NCBI RefSeq assembly: GCF_001570525.1
Contig: NZ_BBXC01000009.1
Span: 178,363 to 242,362 of the forward strand
Direction of reading: 5' to 3'
Source of the DNA: Herbidospora sakaeratensis
GTDB taxonomy: Bacteria > Actinomycetota > Actinomycetes > Streptosporangiales > Streptosporangiaceae
Length of the DNA: 64,000 bases
Made by a program: the position numbers and the translations under genes. The notes below the pieces were generated by a model. The model made no database searches and had not been told where the DNA came from. It worked only from the letters and a program-made list of their open reading frames with translations. Of the stretch, positions 26,440 to 35,746 are shown one piece after another (the first letter of the stretch is position 1; each line of letters begins with the position of its first letter).

Positions 26440-26486
26440 GGCAGGACAGTACCGATTTGGAGCGACTCCCGCCCCCGGAGGACGAT

Positions 26487-28289
26487 ATGCACCATTTCGT
26501 CATCAGAGCACTGACCTTCGCACTCGCCGGAGGGCTCCTGTCCACCCCCCTCAGTCCGACGCCCGCCGCCCCGAAGGTCACCTTCACGATCGGGATCCAG
26601 TCGGACGTCGACTCCACGAACCCGTTCACGGGCATCGTCGTGGAGGCGTATGAGACCTACGCGCTCATGTACGACTACCTCACCACCTCCAGCGCCAAGG
26701 ACGTCTCCCCGCAGCCGTCCCTCGCCGAGTCCTACAGCGAGGCGCCGGACAAGAAGTCGTGGACGTACAAGATCAGAGCCGGGGTCAAATGGTCGGACGG
26801 GCAGCCGCTGACGGCACGCGACGCCGCGTACACCTTCAACCGGATCATCGACGGCGACTTCGAGCAGACCAACTACGGCAACTACGTCGCCAACATCGAC
26901 AAGGCCGAGGCGACCGACGACACCACGCTGGTCCTGCACGTCAAGCAGCCGACGCCGATCATGGAACGGCTGGCCGTGCCGATCCTGCCCGAGCACGTCT
27001 GGAAGGACGTCGACGGGAAGGCGGTCAAGTCGTACGCCAACGAACCCGAGAACGGTCAGCCGGTCGTCGGCTCCGGCCCCTTCCAGCTGGTCGAGCGGCG
27101 GAAGGGGCAGTACCTCCGGTTCGCCGCGAACAAGAACTACTGGCAGGGCGCGCCCAAGTTCGACGAACTGGTCTTCCGGGTCTTCACCAACGCCGACGCC
27201 GAGGCGCAGGCGCTGGTGAGAGGTGAGATCGACTTCGCCTACGACCTGCAGAGCAACGTCTTCAACTCGCTCAAGGACAAGCCGGGCGTCACGACCCGCA
27301 GCTCGGAGTACTCCGGCTTCAACGAGATCGCCTTCAACACCGGCGCGGCCCTGGCCGACGGCACCCCGATCGGCGACGGGCACGAGGCGCTGAAGAACAA
27401 GCAGGTCCGGCTGGCCATCTCGCACGCCATCGACCGGCAGACCCTCGTCGACCGGGTGCTCAACGGGCACGGCTCGCCGGGTGACACCTTCATCCCGCCG
27501 GTCTATCCGCTGCTGCACCACACGCCGGCCGCGCCGCAGAACTTCGACCTGGCCAAGGCCAACCAGCTGCTCGATGCGGCCGGATACGCGAAGAAGGCCG
27601 ACGGCACCCGGTTCGCGCTGCGGCTGTTCGCGCGGCAGGAGTCGCAGGACTCGCAGAGCACCGCGGAGTTCGTGAAGAGCTGGCTGAAGGAGATCGGCAT
27701 CGACGTCACCGTCAAGGTGATGTCGGAGGACACCCTCACCGAGGTCATCGGCCAGGGCGACTACGACATGTTCGAGTGGGGCTGGGTGGTCGAACCCGAC
27801 CCCGACTACCAGATGTCTGTCTTCACCTGCGGCAAGCGCAGCTACAAGGACGGCGACGCGATCTACGCCGACCTGTCGGACTCCTTCTACTGCAACCCCG
27901 CCTACGACGAGCTCTACGAGCAGCAGGCCGGGGAGACCGACCAGGCGAAGCGCGCCGAACTGGCCAAGCGCATGCAGCAGATGGTCCACGACGACGCGGC
28001 GTACGCCATCACCTACTACTACAACGACCTGGTCGCCTACCGGAGCGACCGCTGGACCGGCTTCACCCCGCAGCCCGACCCCGACGGCTCGTTGCTGTTC
28101 CAGTACGGCGTGCACTCCTATCTGACGATGGCGCCCGTCACGGCCACCGAGAAGCCGCAGGCCGCTTCGTCGAGCGGTGTCAACGGCGCGCTGATCGGCG
28201 GGATCGTGGCCGGGGTGGTCGTGCTGGCCGGCGCGGCGTTCCTGGTCACGCGGCGGCGCTCGTCGGCCTCCGCCGACGACCGGGAGTGA
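26487..28289 (+). CDS. Family 5 ABC substrate-binding protein with C-terminal membrane anchor
   Basis: A 600-residue extracellular binding protein of the oligopeptide/dipeptide type (SBP_bac_5: FTIGIQSDVDSTNPFTG, YKIRAGVKWSDGQPLTARD, VGSGPFQLVERRKGQY). It has an N-terminal signal peptide but no lipobox cysteine. Instead it ends in a membrane helix (GALIGGIVAGVVVLAGAAFLV) followed by the stop-transfer RRRSS, so it is probably tethered at its C terminus. Start ATG 26487 has GGAGG upstream. It is the first gene of a seven-gene operon with two permeases, two ATPases and two hydrolases. Confidence 0.92.
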   Translation: MHHFVIRALTFALAGGLLSTPLSPTPAAPKVTFTIGIQSDVDSTNPFTGIVVEAYETYALMYDYLTTSSAKDVSPQPSLAESYSEAPDKKSWTYKIRAGVKWSDGQPLTARDAAYTFNRIIDGDFEQTNYGNYVANIDKAEATDDTTLVLHVKQPTPIMERLAVPILPEHVWKDVDGKAVKSYANEPENGQPVVGSGPFQLVERRKGQYLRFAANKNYWQGAPKFDELVFRVFTNADAEAQALVRGEIDFAYDLQSNVFNSLKDKPGVTTRSSEYSGFNEIAFNTGAALADGTPIGDGHEALKNKQVRLAISHAIDRQTLVDRVLNGHGSPGDTFIPPVYPLLHHTPAAPQNFDLAKANQLLDAAGYAKKADGTRFALRLFARQESQDSQSTAEFVKSWLKEIGIDVTVKVMSEDTLTEVIGQGDYDMFEWGWVVEPDPDYQMSVFTCGKRSYKDGDAIYADLSDSFYCNPAYDELYEQQAGETDQAKRAELAKRMQQMVHDDAAYAITYYYNDLVAYRSDRWTGFTPQPDPDGSLLFQYGVHSYLTMAPVTATEKPQAASSSGVNGALIGGIVAGVVVLAGAAFLVTRRRSSASADDRE

Positions 28290-28293
28290 GCCG

Positions 28294-29235
28294 GTGCGCG
28301 GCTACGTCCTGAAGAAGGTCGGCTGGTCGATCGGCACCCTGCTGTTCGTCGTGGTCTTCAACTTCTTCCTGTTCCGGTTGCTGCCGGGCGACCCGATCGG
28401 CCTCTACACGCGGGGCCGGAACATGTCGCCCGAGCAGCTGATCCGGCTGCGGCAGCAGCTCAACCGGCCCGTCGGCGAGCAGTTCGTCGAGTACCTGGCC
28501 AACCCGTTCGCCTCGGCGATCAACTCGACCCGGTTCAACCGGCCGGTCTGGGAGATCATCGGCGAGCGGGTCTGGCCGACCGTGCTGCTCGTCGGCACCG
28601 CGGTGCTCGTGGCGGCGCTGGCGGGGGTCTGGCTGGGCATCCGCAGCGGGTGGCGGCGCGGGTCGCGGTTCGACCGGATCACGACCGGGACGACCAACAC
28701 GCTCTACGCGATGCCGGAGTTCTGGGTCGGCATGATGCTGATCATGTGGCTGCCGTTCTTCCCGAGCGGCGGCATCAACTCGGTCGGGGTGTCGGGCTTC
28801 TTCGCCACGGCGGCCGACACGCTCTGGCACATGGTGCTGCCGGTGACCGCGCTCGCCATCGTCTACCTGGCCGAGTACACCTCGATCATGCGGGCCTCGC
28901 TGGTCGACGAACTGCGGCAGGACTACCTGACGCTGGCCCGCGCCAAGGGCCTGCGCGAAGACCTGGTCAGGCGGCGGCACGCGGTGCCGAACGCGCTGCT
29001 GCCGACCATGACGCTCATCTTCCTCAACCTCGGCTTCGTGATCGGCGGGGCCATCACCGTCGAGTACGTCTTCTCCTGGCCCGGTCTGGGGCTGCTCACC
29101 GCCGAGGCGCTGCGCGGGCCCGACATCCCCCTGCTGCAGGCGGTGTTCCTGCTCTTCTCCCTCGGGGTGATCGTGTTCACACTGCTGGCGGACCTGCTGT
29201 ACGCCGTACTGGACCCACGGGTGAGCACCCAGTGA
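28294..29235 (+). CDS. Peptide-type ABC transporter permease (DppB/OppB-like)
   Basis: A 313-residue inner-membrane permease with six expected helices. It has the family N terminus (GWSIGTLLFVVVFNFFLFRLLPGDP) and the coupling loop EYTSIMRASLVDELRQDYLTLARAKGL, whose EAA-like motif contacts the ATPase. It starts with GTG five bases after the binding-protein gene and overlaps the next permease by four bases (GTGA). Confidence 0.93.
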   Translation: MRGYVLKKVGWSIGTLLFVVVFNFFLFRLLPGDPIGLYTRGRNMSPEQLIRLRQQLNRPVGEQFVEYLANPFASAINSTRFNRPVWEIIGERVWPTVLLVGTAVLVAALAGVWLGIRSGWRRGSRFDRITTGTTNTLYAMPEFWVGMMLIMWLPFFPSGGINSVGVSGFFATAADTLWHMVLPVTALAIVYLAEYTSIMRASLVDELRQDYLTLARAKGLREDLVRRRHAVPNALLPTMTLIFLNLGFVIGGAITVEYVFSWPGLGLLTAEALRGPDIPLLQAVFLLFSLGVIVFTLLADLLYAVLDPRVSTQ

Positions 29236-30116
29236 CGGCGATCGCGTGGCAGCGGCGGCGCGCCACCGCCTCCCGGTTCTGGGCCGACTTCCGGTCGCAC
29301 CGGTCGGCGCTCGTGGGGCTGGGCATCCTGCTGTTCTTCGGGCTGGTCGCCGTGTTCGCCCCGGTGCTGGCCGACCCCGCCGGGCTCGACGTCACCAAGG
29401 CGACCGCCCCGGCGCACGCCGCGCCGTCGGCCGACTACTGGCTCGGCACCGACCAGAACGGCCGGTCGGTGCTCACGCTGCTCGTCCACGGCACCCGGGT
29501 GTCCCTGATCGTCGGGCTGGCGGCCACCGCCATCGCCATCGTCATCGGCACGATCGTCGGCGTCATGGCCGGGTTCTACGGCGGCTGGGCGCGCTCGACG
29601 CTGATGGGGTTCACCGACTGGTTCCTCGTCATCCCGTTCCTGCCGCTGGCCATCGTGATGGCCACCGTGCTGGGGGCCTCGCTGCTGAACATCGTCATCG
29701 TCATCGGGGTGACGTCGTGGCCCGGCACCGCCCGGCTGGTCTGCGCGCAGACGCTGAGCGTGCGGGAGCGGCCGTACATGGAACGGGCGCGGGCGCTCGG
29801 CGGCGGCGACTGGCACCAGATGACCCGGCACATCCTGCCCAACGTGATGCCGCTGGTGCTCGCCCATGTGGTTCTGACCGTGTCGGTGGCGATCCTGTCG
29901 GAGACGACGCTGTCGTTCCTCGGGCTGGGCGACCCGACCCGGCCGTCGTGGGGCTACATCCTCGACAACGCCTACGGGACCGGGGCGATGTCGAACGGCG
30001 AATGGTGGTTCGTGCTGCCGCCGGGCCTGTGCGTGGTGCTGGTCGTGCTGGCGTTCACGCTGGTCGGGCGGGCGCTGGAGGTCGTGCTGAACCCACGTCT
30101 GCGGGAGGGGTCATGA
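29232..30116 (+). CDS. Peptide-type ABC transporter permease (DppC/OppC-like)
   Basis: A 294-residue permease. A short cytoplasmic start (RATASRFWADFRSHRSALVGLGILLFF) is followed by the HWLGTDQ-like YWLGTDQNGRSVLTLLVHGTRVSL signature and the EAA loop ERPYMERARALGGGDWHQMTRHILPNVMP. It begins at a GTG that overlaps the upstream permease stop and ends overlapping the ATPase start (ATGA), so the whole transporter is translated as a coupled unit. Confidence 0.93.
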   Translation: MTAIAWQRRRATASRFWADFRSHRSALVGLGILLFFGLVAVFAPVLADPAGLDVTKATAPAHAAPSADYWLGTDQNGRSVLTLLVHGTRVSLIVGLAATAIAIVIGTIVGVMAGFYGGWARSTLMGFTDWFLVIPFLPLAIVMATVLGASLLNIVIVIGVTSWPGTARLVCAQTLSVRERPYMERARALGGGDWHQMTRHILPNVMPLVLAHVVLTVSVAILSETTLSFLGLGDPTRPSWGYILDNAYGTGAMSNGEWWFVLPPGLCVVLVVLAFTLVGRALEVVLNPRLREGS

Positions 30117-31072
30117 GCCTGCTGGAGTTGCGGGACCTGTCGGTCACCTACGCCGGGGACGTGCCCGCCGTGCGCGGGGTGTCGCTGGGCGTCGCGCCGG
30201 GCGAGGTGCTCGGCGTCGCGGGCGAGTCGGGCTGCGGCAAGTCGACCATCACCAACGCGGTGCTGCGGCTGCTGCCGAAGTCGGCGCGGATCGGCGGATC
30301 GGTGCTGCTCGACGGCGAGGACGTCTACGGCATGTCGTTCGGCCGCCTGCGGGCCGTCAGGTGGGCCACGGCGTCGATCGTGTTCCAGGGGGCGCTGCAC
30401 TCGCTCAACGCGGTGCAGAGCATCGGCCGCCAGATCGCCGAGCCCATCCTCCTGCACGAGCCGAAGACCTCGCGCAAGGCCGCCGACCTGCGGGTCGGCG
30501 AGCTGCTGGAGCAGGTCGGGCTGCCGGCCCGGCGCGCCCGCGACTACCCCCACCAGCTGTCGGGCGGCCAGCGGCAGCGGGTGATGATCGCGCTCGCGCT
30601 GGCCTGCCGGCCCCGGCTCGTCATCGCCGACGAGCCGACCACCGCGCTCGACGTGATGGTCCAGGCCCAGGTGCTGCAACTGCTGTCGGGGCTGGTCAAG
30701 GACCTGGGGCTGGCGCTGGTGCTGATCTCCCACGACCTGTCGGTGCTCGGCACGACCTGCGACCGCGTCGCCGTCATGTACGCCGGGAAGGTCGTCGAGG
30801 AGGGCCCGGCCTCGGTCGTCTTCGACGACTCGCGGCACCCCTACAGCGGCGCGCTCGCCGGAGCCTTCCCCCGCGTCGGCGACCCCCGGTTCCGGTACGC
30901 CCCCGCCGGGCTGGCCGGCGATCCCCCCTATCCGGGCGACCTCCCGCCGGGCTGCCCGTTCCATCCGCGCTGCCCGGTCGCGGTCGACCGGTGCTCGTCG
31001 GCCGACGTCGAGCTGGTCGAGGTGGCGGCCGGGCGGCGGGCCGCCTGCCTGCTCGCCGGGGAGGCGTCATGA
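30113..31072 (+). CDS. Peptide ABC transporter ATPase (DppD/OppD-like)
   Basis: A 319-residue ATP-binding subunit. Walker A is GESGCGKST, the signature motif LSGGQRQRV, Walker B LVIADEPTTALD, and the switch His in LISHDLSVLG. The C-terminal oligopeptide-transporter extension ends PGCPFHPRCPVAVDRC, a cysteine-rich motif that in relatives can hold an iron-sulfur cluster. It pairs with the next gene as the heterodimeric motor of the importer. Confidence 0.95.
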   Translation: MSLLELRDLSVTYAGDVPAVRGVSLGVAPGEVLGVAGESGCGKSTITNAVLRLLPKSARIGGSVLLDGEDVYGMSFGRLRAVRWATASIVFQGALHSLNAVQSIGRQIAEPILLHEPKTSRKAADLRVGELLEQVGLPARRARDYPHQLSGGQRQRVMIALALACRPRLVIADEPTTALDVMVQAQVLQLLSGLVKDLGLALVLISHDLSVLGTTCDRVAVMYAGKVVEEGPASVVFDDSRHPYSGALAGAFPRVGDPRFRYAPAGLAGDPPYPGDLPPGCPFHPRCPVAVDRCSSADVELVEVAAGRRAACLLAGEAS

Positions 31073-32001
31073 GCGCACTGGCCGCACGCAACCTCTCGGT
31101 CCGCTTCGGGACGGCCCGCGCGGTCGACGGGGTCGACCTGGAGATCGGTTCCGGCGAGATCGTCGCGCTGGTCGGGGAATCGGGCTGCGGCAAGTCGTCG
31201 CTGGCCCGCGCCCTGCTCGGGCTGGTACGCCCCTCCGAAGGCACGGTCGAACACGCCGGCCGCCCCCTCGATTACCGCCGGCTGAAGGCGTTCCGGCGGC
31301 ACGTCCAGCTCGTCCTCCAGGACCCGAGCGGGTCGCTGAACCCCCGCCACACCGTCTACGAGGCCGTGGCCGAAGGGCTCAGGATCCACCAGGTGCCCGG
31401 CGACGAACGTGAACTCGTCGCCGCCGCGCTGGCCAAGGCCGGGCTGCGCCCGCCGGAACGGTTCTACCTCCGCTACCCGCACGAGTTGTCCGGCGGGCAG
31501 CGGCAGCGGGTGGTGATCGCCGGGGCGCTCGTGCTGGAACCCGACGTGCTGGTCGCCGACGAGCCCGTGTCGTCGCTCGACGCCTCGGTGCGCGGCGAGA
31601 TCCTGGCGCTGCTGCTCCGGCTGCGCACCGAACTCGGGTTGTCGTTGCTGGTGGTGACGCACGACCTCGGGCTGGCCTGGAACATCGCCGACCGGGTGGC
31701 GGTCATGTACCTGGGCCGCATCGTCGAGACCGGCGACACGGCCGAGGTGCTGACGGCGCCGCGGCATCCGTACACCAAGGCGTTGTTGTCGGTGGTGCCG
31801 GAGATCGCCCGGCAGGAGCCGATCGTGCTCAAGGGCGAGGCCCCCGACCCGTCGCGGATCCCGGCCGGCTGCCGCTTCCGCCCCCGCTGCCCCGCCTACG
31901 CCGCCGGGCTGCCCGCCGACCTGGCCGACCGTTGCGAGAAGGAGAACCTGCCCGTGCTGCCCGCCGACCTCGGCCACCATGCCGCCTGCGTCCTGCCATG
32001 A
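31069..32001 (+). CDS. Peptide ABC transporter ATPase (DppF/OppF-like)
   Basis: A 310-residue second ATPase with Walker A GESGCGKSS, signature LSGGQRQRV, Walker B VLVADEPVSSLD and His in VVTHDLGLAW. The end has the PAGCRFRPRCP extension. It overlaps both neighbours by four bases, and directly precedes the M20 hydrolase, linking uptake to cytoplasmic breakdown of the substrate. Confidence 0.95.
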   Translation: MSALAARNLSVRFGTARAVDGVDLEIGSGEIVALVGESGCGKSSLARALLGLVRPSEGTVEHAGRPLDYRRLKAFRRHVQLVLQDPSGSLNPRHTVYEAVAEGLRIHQVPGDERELVAAALAKAGLRPPERFYLRYPHELSGGQRQRVVIAGALVLEPDVLVADEPVSSLDASVRGEILALLLRLRTELGLSLLVVTHDLGLAWNIADRVAVMYLGRIVETGDTAEVLTAPRHPYTKALLSVVPEIARQEPIVLKGEAPDPSRIPAGCRFRPRCPAYAAGLPADLADRCEKENLPVLPADLGHHAACVLP

Positions 32002-33278
32002 GCGACGTCGGGACGATCTGCTCCGATCTGATCAGGATCGACACCACCAACGAGGGCGACAACCGGGGCCGGGGCGAACGCGGCGCGGCCGAGTACGTCG
32101 CCACGCTGCTCTCCGACGCCGGGGTCGACGCGACGATCCTGGAGTCGTCGCGCGGCCGGTCGAACGTGGTCGCGCGGGTGCGCGGCACCTCCGACGCCGA
32201 CCCCTTCCTCATCCACGGTCACCTCGACGTGGTGCCCGCCGTGGCGGGCGACTGGGCGGTCCACCCGTTCTCCGGCGAGATCGTCGACGGGGTCGTGTGG
32301 GGACGCGGCGCGGTCGACATGAAGGGCACCTGCGCGATGACCCTCGCCCTCGTGCGCGACTGGGCCGCGCGCGGGCTGCGGCCGGCGCGCGACGTCGTGC
32401 TCGCCTTCACGGCCGACGAGGAGGCGACCGGGGAGTACGGGTCGTACTACCTGGCCCGGGAGCACGCCGGCTGGTTCGAGGGGGTGCGCGAGGCGATCAG
32501 CGAGGACGGCGGCTACTGCGTCGTCCACGAGGGGAAACGCGTCTACCCCGTGGCGGTCGGCGAGCAGGGCATGGCGTGGATGCGGCTGACCGCCGACGGC
32601 GTCGCCCAGCACGGCTCGCTGCGCGCGGTCGACAACGCGGTGGCCGAGATGTGCCACGCGATGTCGCGGCTGGCGGCGTACGAGTGGCCGATCCAGCTCA
32701 CCCCCGGGGTCGTGAGCATGCTCGACGGGATCTCCCGGGCACTCGGCGTCGAGCTGGACATGTGCGATCTGGACGGGGAGGCCCGGCGGCTCGGCCAGGT
32801 GGGGGAGCTGTTCGCCCACGTGCTGCGCAACTCGGCGAACGTGACGATGCTGGCCGCCGGATACAAGGTCAACGTGATCCCCGGCTCGGCGTCGGCGCAG
32901 GTCGACGGCCGCTTCCTGCCCGGTTCGCGGGACGAGTTCCTGGCCACCGTCGACTCCCTGCTGGGGCCGAAGGTGCGCCGCGAGTTCGTCTGCTTCGAGG
33001 ACGCGCCGGAGGCCGACCCCGGCGGCCCCACCTTCGACGCCCTCTGCGCCTCGCTGGTCGCCGAGGACCCGGAGGCGCTGCCCGTCCCGTACGTGATGAG
33101 CGGCGGCACCGACGCCAAGGCCTTTCACGAGCTGGGCATCGTGACCTACGGCTTCGCGCCGCTGGCGCTGCCGGAGGGGTTCGACTACAACGCGATGTTC
33201 CACGGCGTGGACGAACGGGTGCCCGTCAGCGCCCTGGAGTTCGGCGTGCGGGTGCTCGACCGGTTCTTCCGCCCGTGA
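31998..33278 (+). CDS. M20 family hydrolase (ArgE/DapE-like)
   Basis: A 426-residue zinc hydrolase with ArgE/DapE/M20 motifs: PFLIHGHLDVVP (His and Asp), VWGRGAVDMKG (bridging Asp), FTADEEATGEYG (catalytic Glu pair), and late MSGGTDAKAFHELGI. Such enzymes remove acyl groups from amino acids or cut dipeptides. It starts at ATG 31998 overlapping the ATPase stop, so it is a true member of the transport operon and its substrate is likely what the importer brings in. Confidence 0.92.
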   Translation: MSDVGTICSDLIRIDTTNEGDNRGRGERGAAEYVATLLSDAGVDATILESSRGRSNVVARVRGTSDADPFLIHGHLDVVPAVAGDWAVHPFSGEIVDGVVWGRGAVDMKGTCAMTLALVRDWAARGLRPARDVVLAFTADEEATGEYGSYYLAREHAGWFEGVREAISEDGGYCVVHEGKRVYPVAVGEQGMAWMRLTADGVAQHGSLRAVDNAVAEMCHAMSRLAAYEWPIQLTPGVVSMLDGISRALGVELDMCDLDGEARRLGQVGELFAHVLRNSANVTMLAAGYKVNVIPGSASAQVDGRFLPGSRDEFLATVDSLLGPKVRREFVCFEDAPEADPGGPTFDALCASLVAEDPEALPVPYVMSGGTDAKAFHELGIVTYGFAPLALPEGFDYNAMFHGVDERVPVSALEFGVRVLDRFFRP

Positions 33279-34294
33279 TCGGCGTCTGGTCGCCCTCGAC
33301 CCTGCTGCACGACCCGTCGGCGGAGATCTGGATCGGGCTGCGCACCCCCGGCACCGAGGTGGCCGAACGGGTGCGGCGCATCCGCTCGGCCGTGCCCGCG
33401 ACCTGGGTCGAGGCGTCGGCGGTGCCATGGTCCGTGCTGACCTCGGTGCACGCCGAGGGGCTGCTGCTTCATCTGCGCGACGTCTACGCGGAGTGGGTCG
33501 CGGGCGGTTACCCGCAGGACCGGGTGGTGCCCTACGTGTTCCCCACGGCGGCCATGCTCGGCGGCCTGCCCGGACGGTCGCCGGCGGCGGTGCACGGGCG
33601 GGCGGGGCGGTACGCGTACGACACGATGACCCTGGTCGGACCCGGGACGTGGGAGGCGGCGCTGATGGCGGCGAGCGCGGCGTGGACGGCCGCCCGCCGG
33701 GTGTCCCAGGGCCCGGCCTACGCGTTGTGCCGCCCGCCCGGGCACCACGCGACGCGGGACGGTTACGGCGGCTCGTGCTACCTGAACAACGCGGCCGTGG
33801 CCGCGGAGACGCTGCGTGCGGAGGGATACGCGAAGGTCGCCGTCATCGACGTGGACGCCCACCACGGCAACGGGACCCAGGCGATCTTCTGGGAGCGGGA
33901 CGACGTCTTCTACGGCAGCGTGCACGTCGATCCGGGGGCGGGCTGGTTCCCCCACTACGTCGGCTTCGCCGACGAGACCGGCGGCGGGACGACCCTGAAC
34001 GTCCCCGTCGCGCCCGAGTCGGGAGACGCGGTGTGGCTGGCCGGAGTGGCCCGGTTGTGCGAGGCCGCGGCCCGGTTCGGAGCCGAGGCTTTGGTCGTCT
34101 CCCTCGGCGTGGACGCCGCCGCCGACGACCCGGAGAGCCCGCTGCGCGTCACCCGGGACGGGTATCTCGCGACCGGGCGGCTGCTCGGCGGGCTGGGGTT
34201 GCCGACGGTGGCGGTGCAGGAGGGCGGCTACCACCTGGAGACGCTGGGGCCGCTGGTGGCGGCGACGTTGCGGGGAATTCAGTCGCCTTCGTAG
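33275..34294 (+). CDS. Histone-deacetylase-fold amide hydrolase (class II/acetylpolyamine-type)
   Basis: A 339-residue arginase/deacetylase-fold protein. Zinc and catalytic motifs are intact: CRPPGHHATRDGYGGSCYLNN (His-His pair), VAVIDVDAHHGNGTQ (zinc Asp and His), and VAVQEGGYH. Bacterial members deacetylate polyamines, acetoin-related compounds or small amides. It starts at a GTG overlapping the M20 stop by four bases and is the last gene of the transport operon. Together they suggest import of an acylated compound followed by two amide cleavages. Its end overlaps the convergent AAA gene. Confidence 0.92.
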   Translation: MIGVWSPSTLLHDPSAEIWIGLRTPGTEVAERVRRIRSAVPATWVEASAVPWSVLTSVHAEGLLLHLRDVYAEWVAGGYPQDRVVPYVFPTAAMLGGLPGRSPAAVHGRAGRYAYDTMTLVGPGTWEAALMAASAAWTAARRVSQGPAYALCRPPGHHATRDGYGGSCYLNNAAVAAETLRAEGYAKVAVIDVDAHHGNGTQAIFWERDDVFYGSVHVDPGAGWFPHYVGFADETGGGTTLNVPVAPESGDAVWLAGVARLCEAAARFGAEALVVSLGVDAAADDPESPLRVTRDGYLATGRLLGGLGLPTVAVQEGGYHLETLGPLVAATLRGIQSPS

Positions 34295-35733
34295 AGGCGG
34301 TCGAGACCGATCAGCTGGACACGGCCGTTGCTCTCGCGGGCTGCCTCTTCGAGCTGCGGCATGAACCCCGCGCCGCTGAACAGCAGCAGCCGCCGGGCCG
34401 GACGGAGGGCGGCGATCTTCTCCAGGCGGGCCAGCTGACCCAGGCCGATCACGTCTCCCCACTTCACCTCGCCCAGCGCGAGGAGTTCGCCGTCGGAACT
34501 GAAGGCCGCCAGGTCGACCTCGTGGCTCTGGCGGGTCGAGGAGTCGTACACGACGCCGGAAAGGACCTTGGACGGCATGCCGCCGAGGGTCTCGTCGGAG
34601 GCCATGTCGGCCGTCCACACCCGGCACATACGCTCGAAGACCGGGCCGGCGACCTGGCTGGGGAAGATGTTCTTCCGCGCGGCTCCCCAGATCGCCTCGG
34701 TGCGGCCCAGACGCACGGTCTCGAGCGAGGCCCAGTTGGGCCGCATGATCGCGTAGTAGAACCGGACCAGCGGTTCGGTGATCCGGTAGTAGGAGCGGCC
34801 GGGCCGGAACGCGTCTTTGTCGGTGACCAGCAGACCCGCGTCTTCCAGGACCGTCAGCTGGTGGGAGATGTCGGTGGCCTTGCGTTCAAGTCGGCTCGCG
34901 ATCCCGCCCCTCGTGTTGTTGCCTTCGGCGACGGCGGTCAGAACCGCGCTGTAGAGGCCGCTCTCATAGATCGTCGGATCTTCGGCGAGCAGCATGCGGA
35001 CTTCACGGAAGAGCGGGTTCGCCGGATTGAGAACGTATCTCATCACCCAGTTGTCGAACTCGTCGGCTCTCTGCGGAGTGTCGTCATAGAGGTGTTCGGC
35101 CCGGTAGGCGGGGGTGCCGCCCAGGACGAAGTAGACGATTGCCGCCAGCCGGTAATCCCGGAATCCCCAGTAGTCGGCGGCCACCCGGAAGTTGAAAGTC
35201 GGGACGATGAGCTCGAGGCCGGCCCGACCGCGCAAGGGCGCCTGGCCCGCCAGCAAGCCGCCCATGAACGAGATCGACGACCCGCACAACAACAGCCTCG
35301 CCCGTGAGGAGAGTCGTTGTGCCCGGCGAGGCGCCAAGGCGTGCTGGATGACCGAAGGTAGTTCCTTTGACTGGCGCACGAGATAGGGGAATTCGTCGAG
35401 CACGACGGGGATCGGCCGCTCGGTGGCGAGTGCGAGCAGGCTGTCGATGGCCTCCCCCCAGCTTTGGAAGTTGTAAGAGGCAGGGGCGCCGGTGAAGCGT
35501 CTGAGCGCTTGCCCGAGTTCGTGCAGTGCTTCATGTTTGGGCATCGCTTCCAGGGCTCCGTAATAGAACCCGCCGGTCGCCTCGCACATGGCCTGCAGGA
35601 GGAACGTCTTTCCCTGGCGTCGTCTGCCGGACACCACACCCAGAGTCGCTCTTTCGACCGTGCTGGTCACGAACTGTGAGAGCTGAGCCCACTCCCACTC
35701 GCGGTCGAACATGTCGGAAGGTTTGTCGATCAT
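34279..35733 (-). CDS. AAA-type ATPase with DUF234 C-terminal domain
   Basis: A 484-residue protein of the archaeal-ATPase/DUF234 type. Walker A is VVSGRRRQGKTFLL, Walker B PIPVVLDEFPYLV, then LLLCGSSISFMGG. A winged-helix segment follows (GGIASRLERKATDISHQLTVLEDAGLL), then a C-terminal nuclease-like domain (QSHEVDLAAFSSDGELLALGEVKWG, resembling the D-E-x-K core of PD-(D/E)XK enzymes). Its GC content looks lower than its neighbours', and it has its own AT-rich promoter, hints of horizontal transfer. Roles proposed for the family include stress and defence, none established. It overlaps the deacetylase gene by 16 bases. Confidence 0.88.
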   Translation of the reverse strand: MIDKPSDMFDREWEWAQLSQFVTSTVERATLGVVSGRRRQGKTFLLQAMCEATGGFYYGALEAMPKHEALHELGQALRRFTGAPASYNFQSWGEAIDSLLALATERPIPVVLDEFPYLVRQSKELPSVIQHALAPRRAQRLSSRARLLLCGSSISFMGGLLAGQAPLRGRAGLELIVPTFNFRVAADYWGFRDYRLAAIVYFVLGGTPAYRAEHLYDDTPQRADEFDNWVMRYVLNPANPLFREVRMLLAEDPTIYESGLYSAVLTAVAEGNNTRGGIASRLERKATDISHQLTVLEDAGLLVTDKDAFRPGRSYYRITEPLVRFYYAIMRPNWASLETVRLGRTEAIWGAARKNIFPSQVAGPVFERMCRVWTADMASDETLGGMPSKVLSGVVYDSSTRQSHEVDLAAFSSDGELLALGEVKWGDVIGLGQLARLEKIAALRPARRLLLFSGAGFMPQLEEAARESNGRVQLIGLDRLYEGD

Positions 35734-35746
35734 CGGCCACCCCTAT

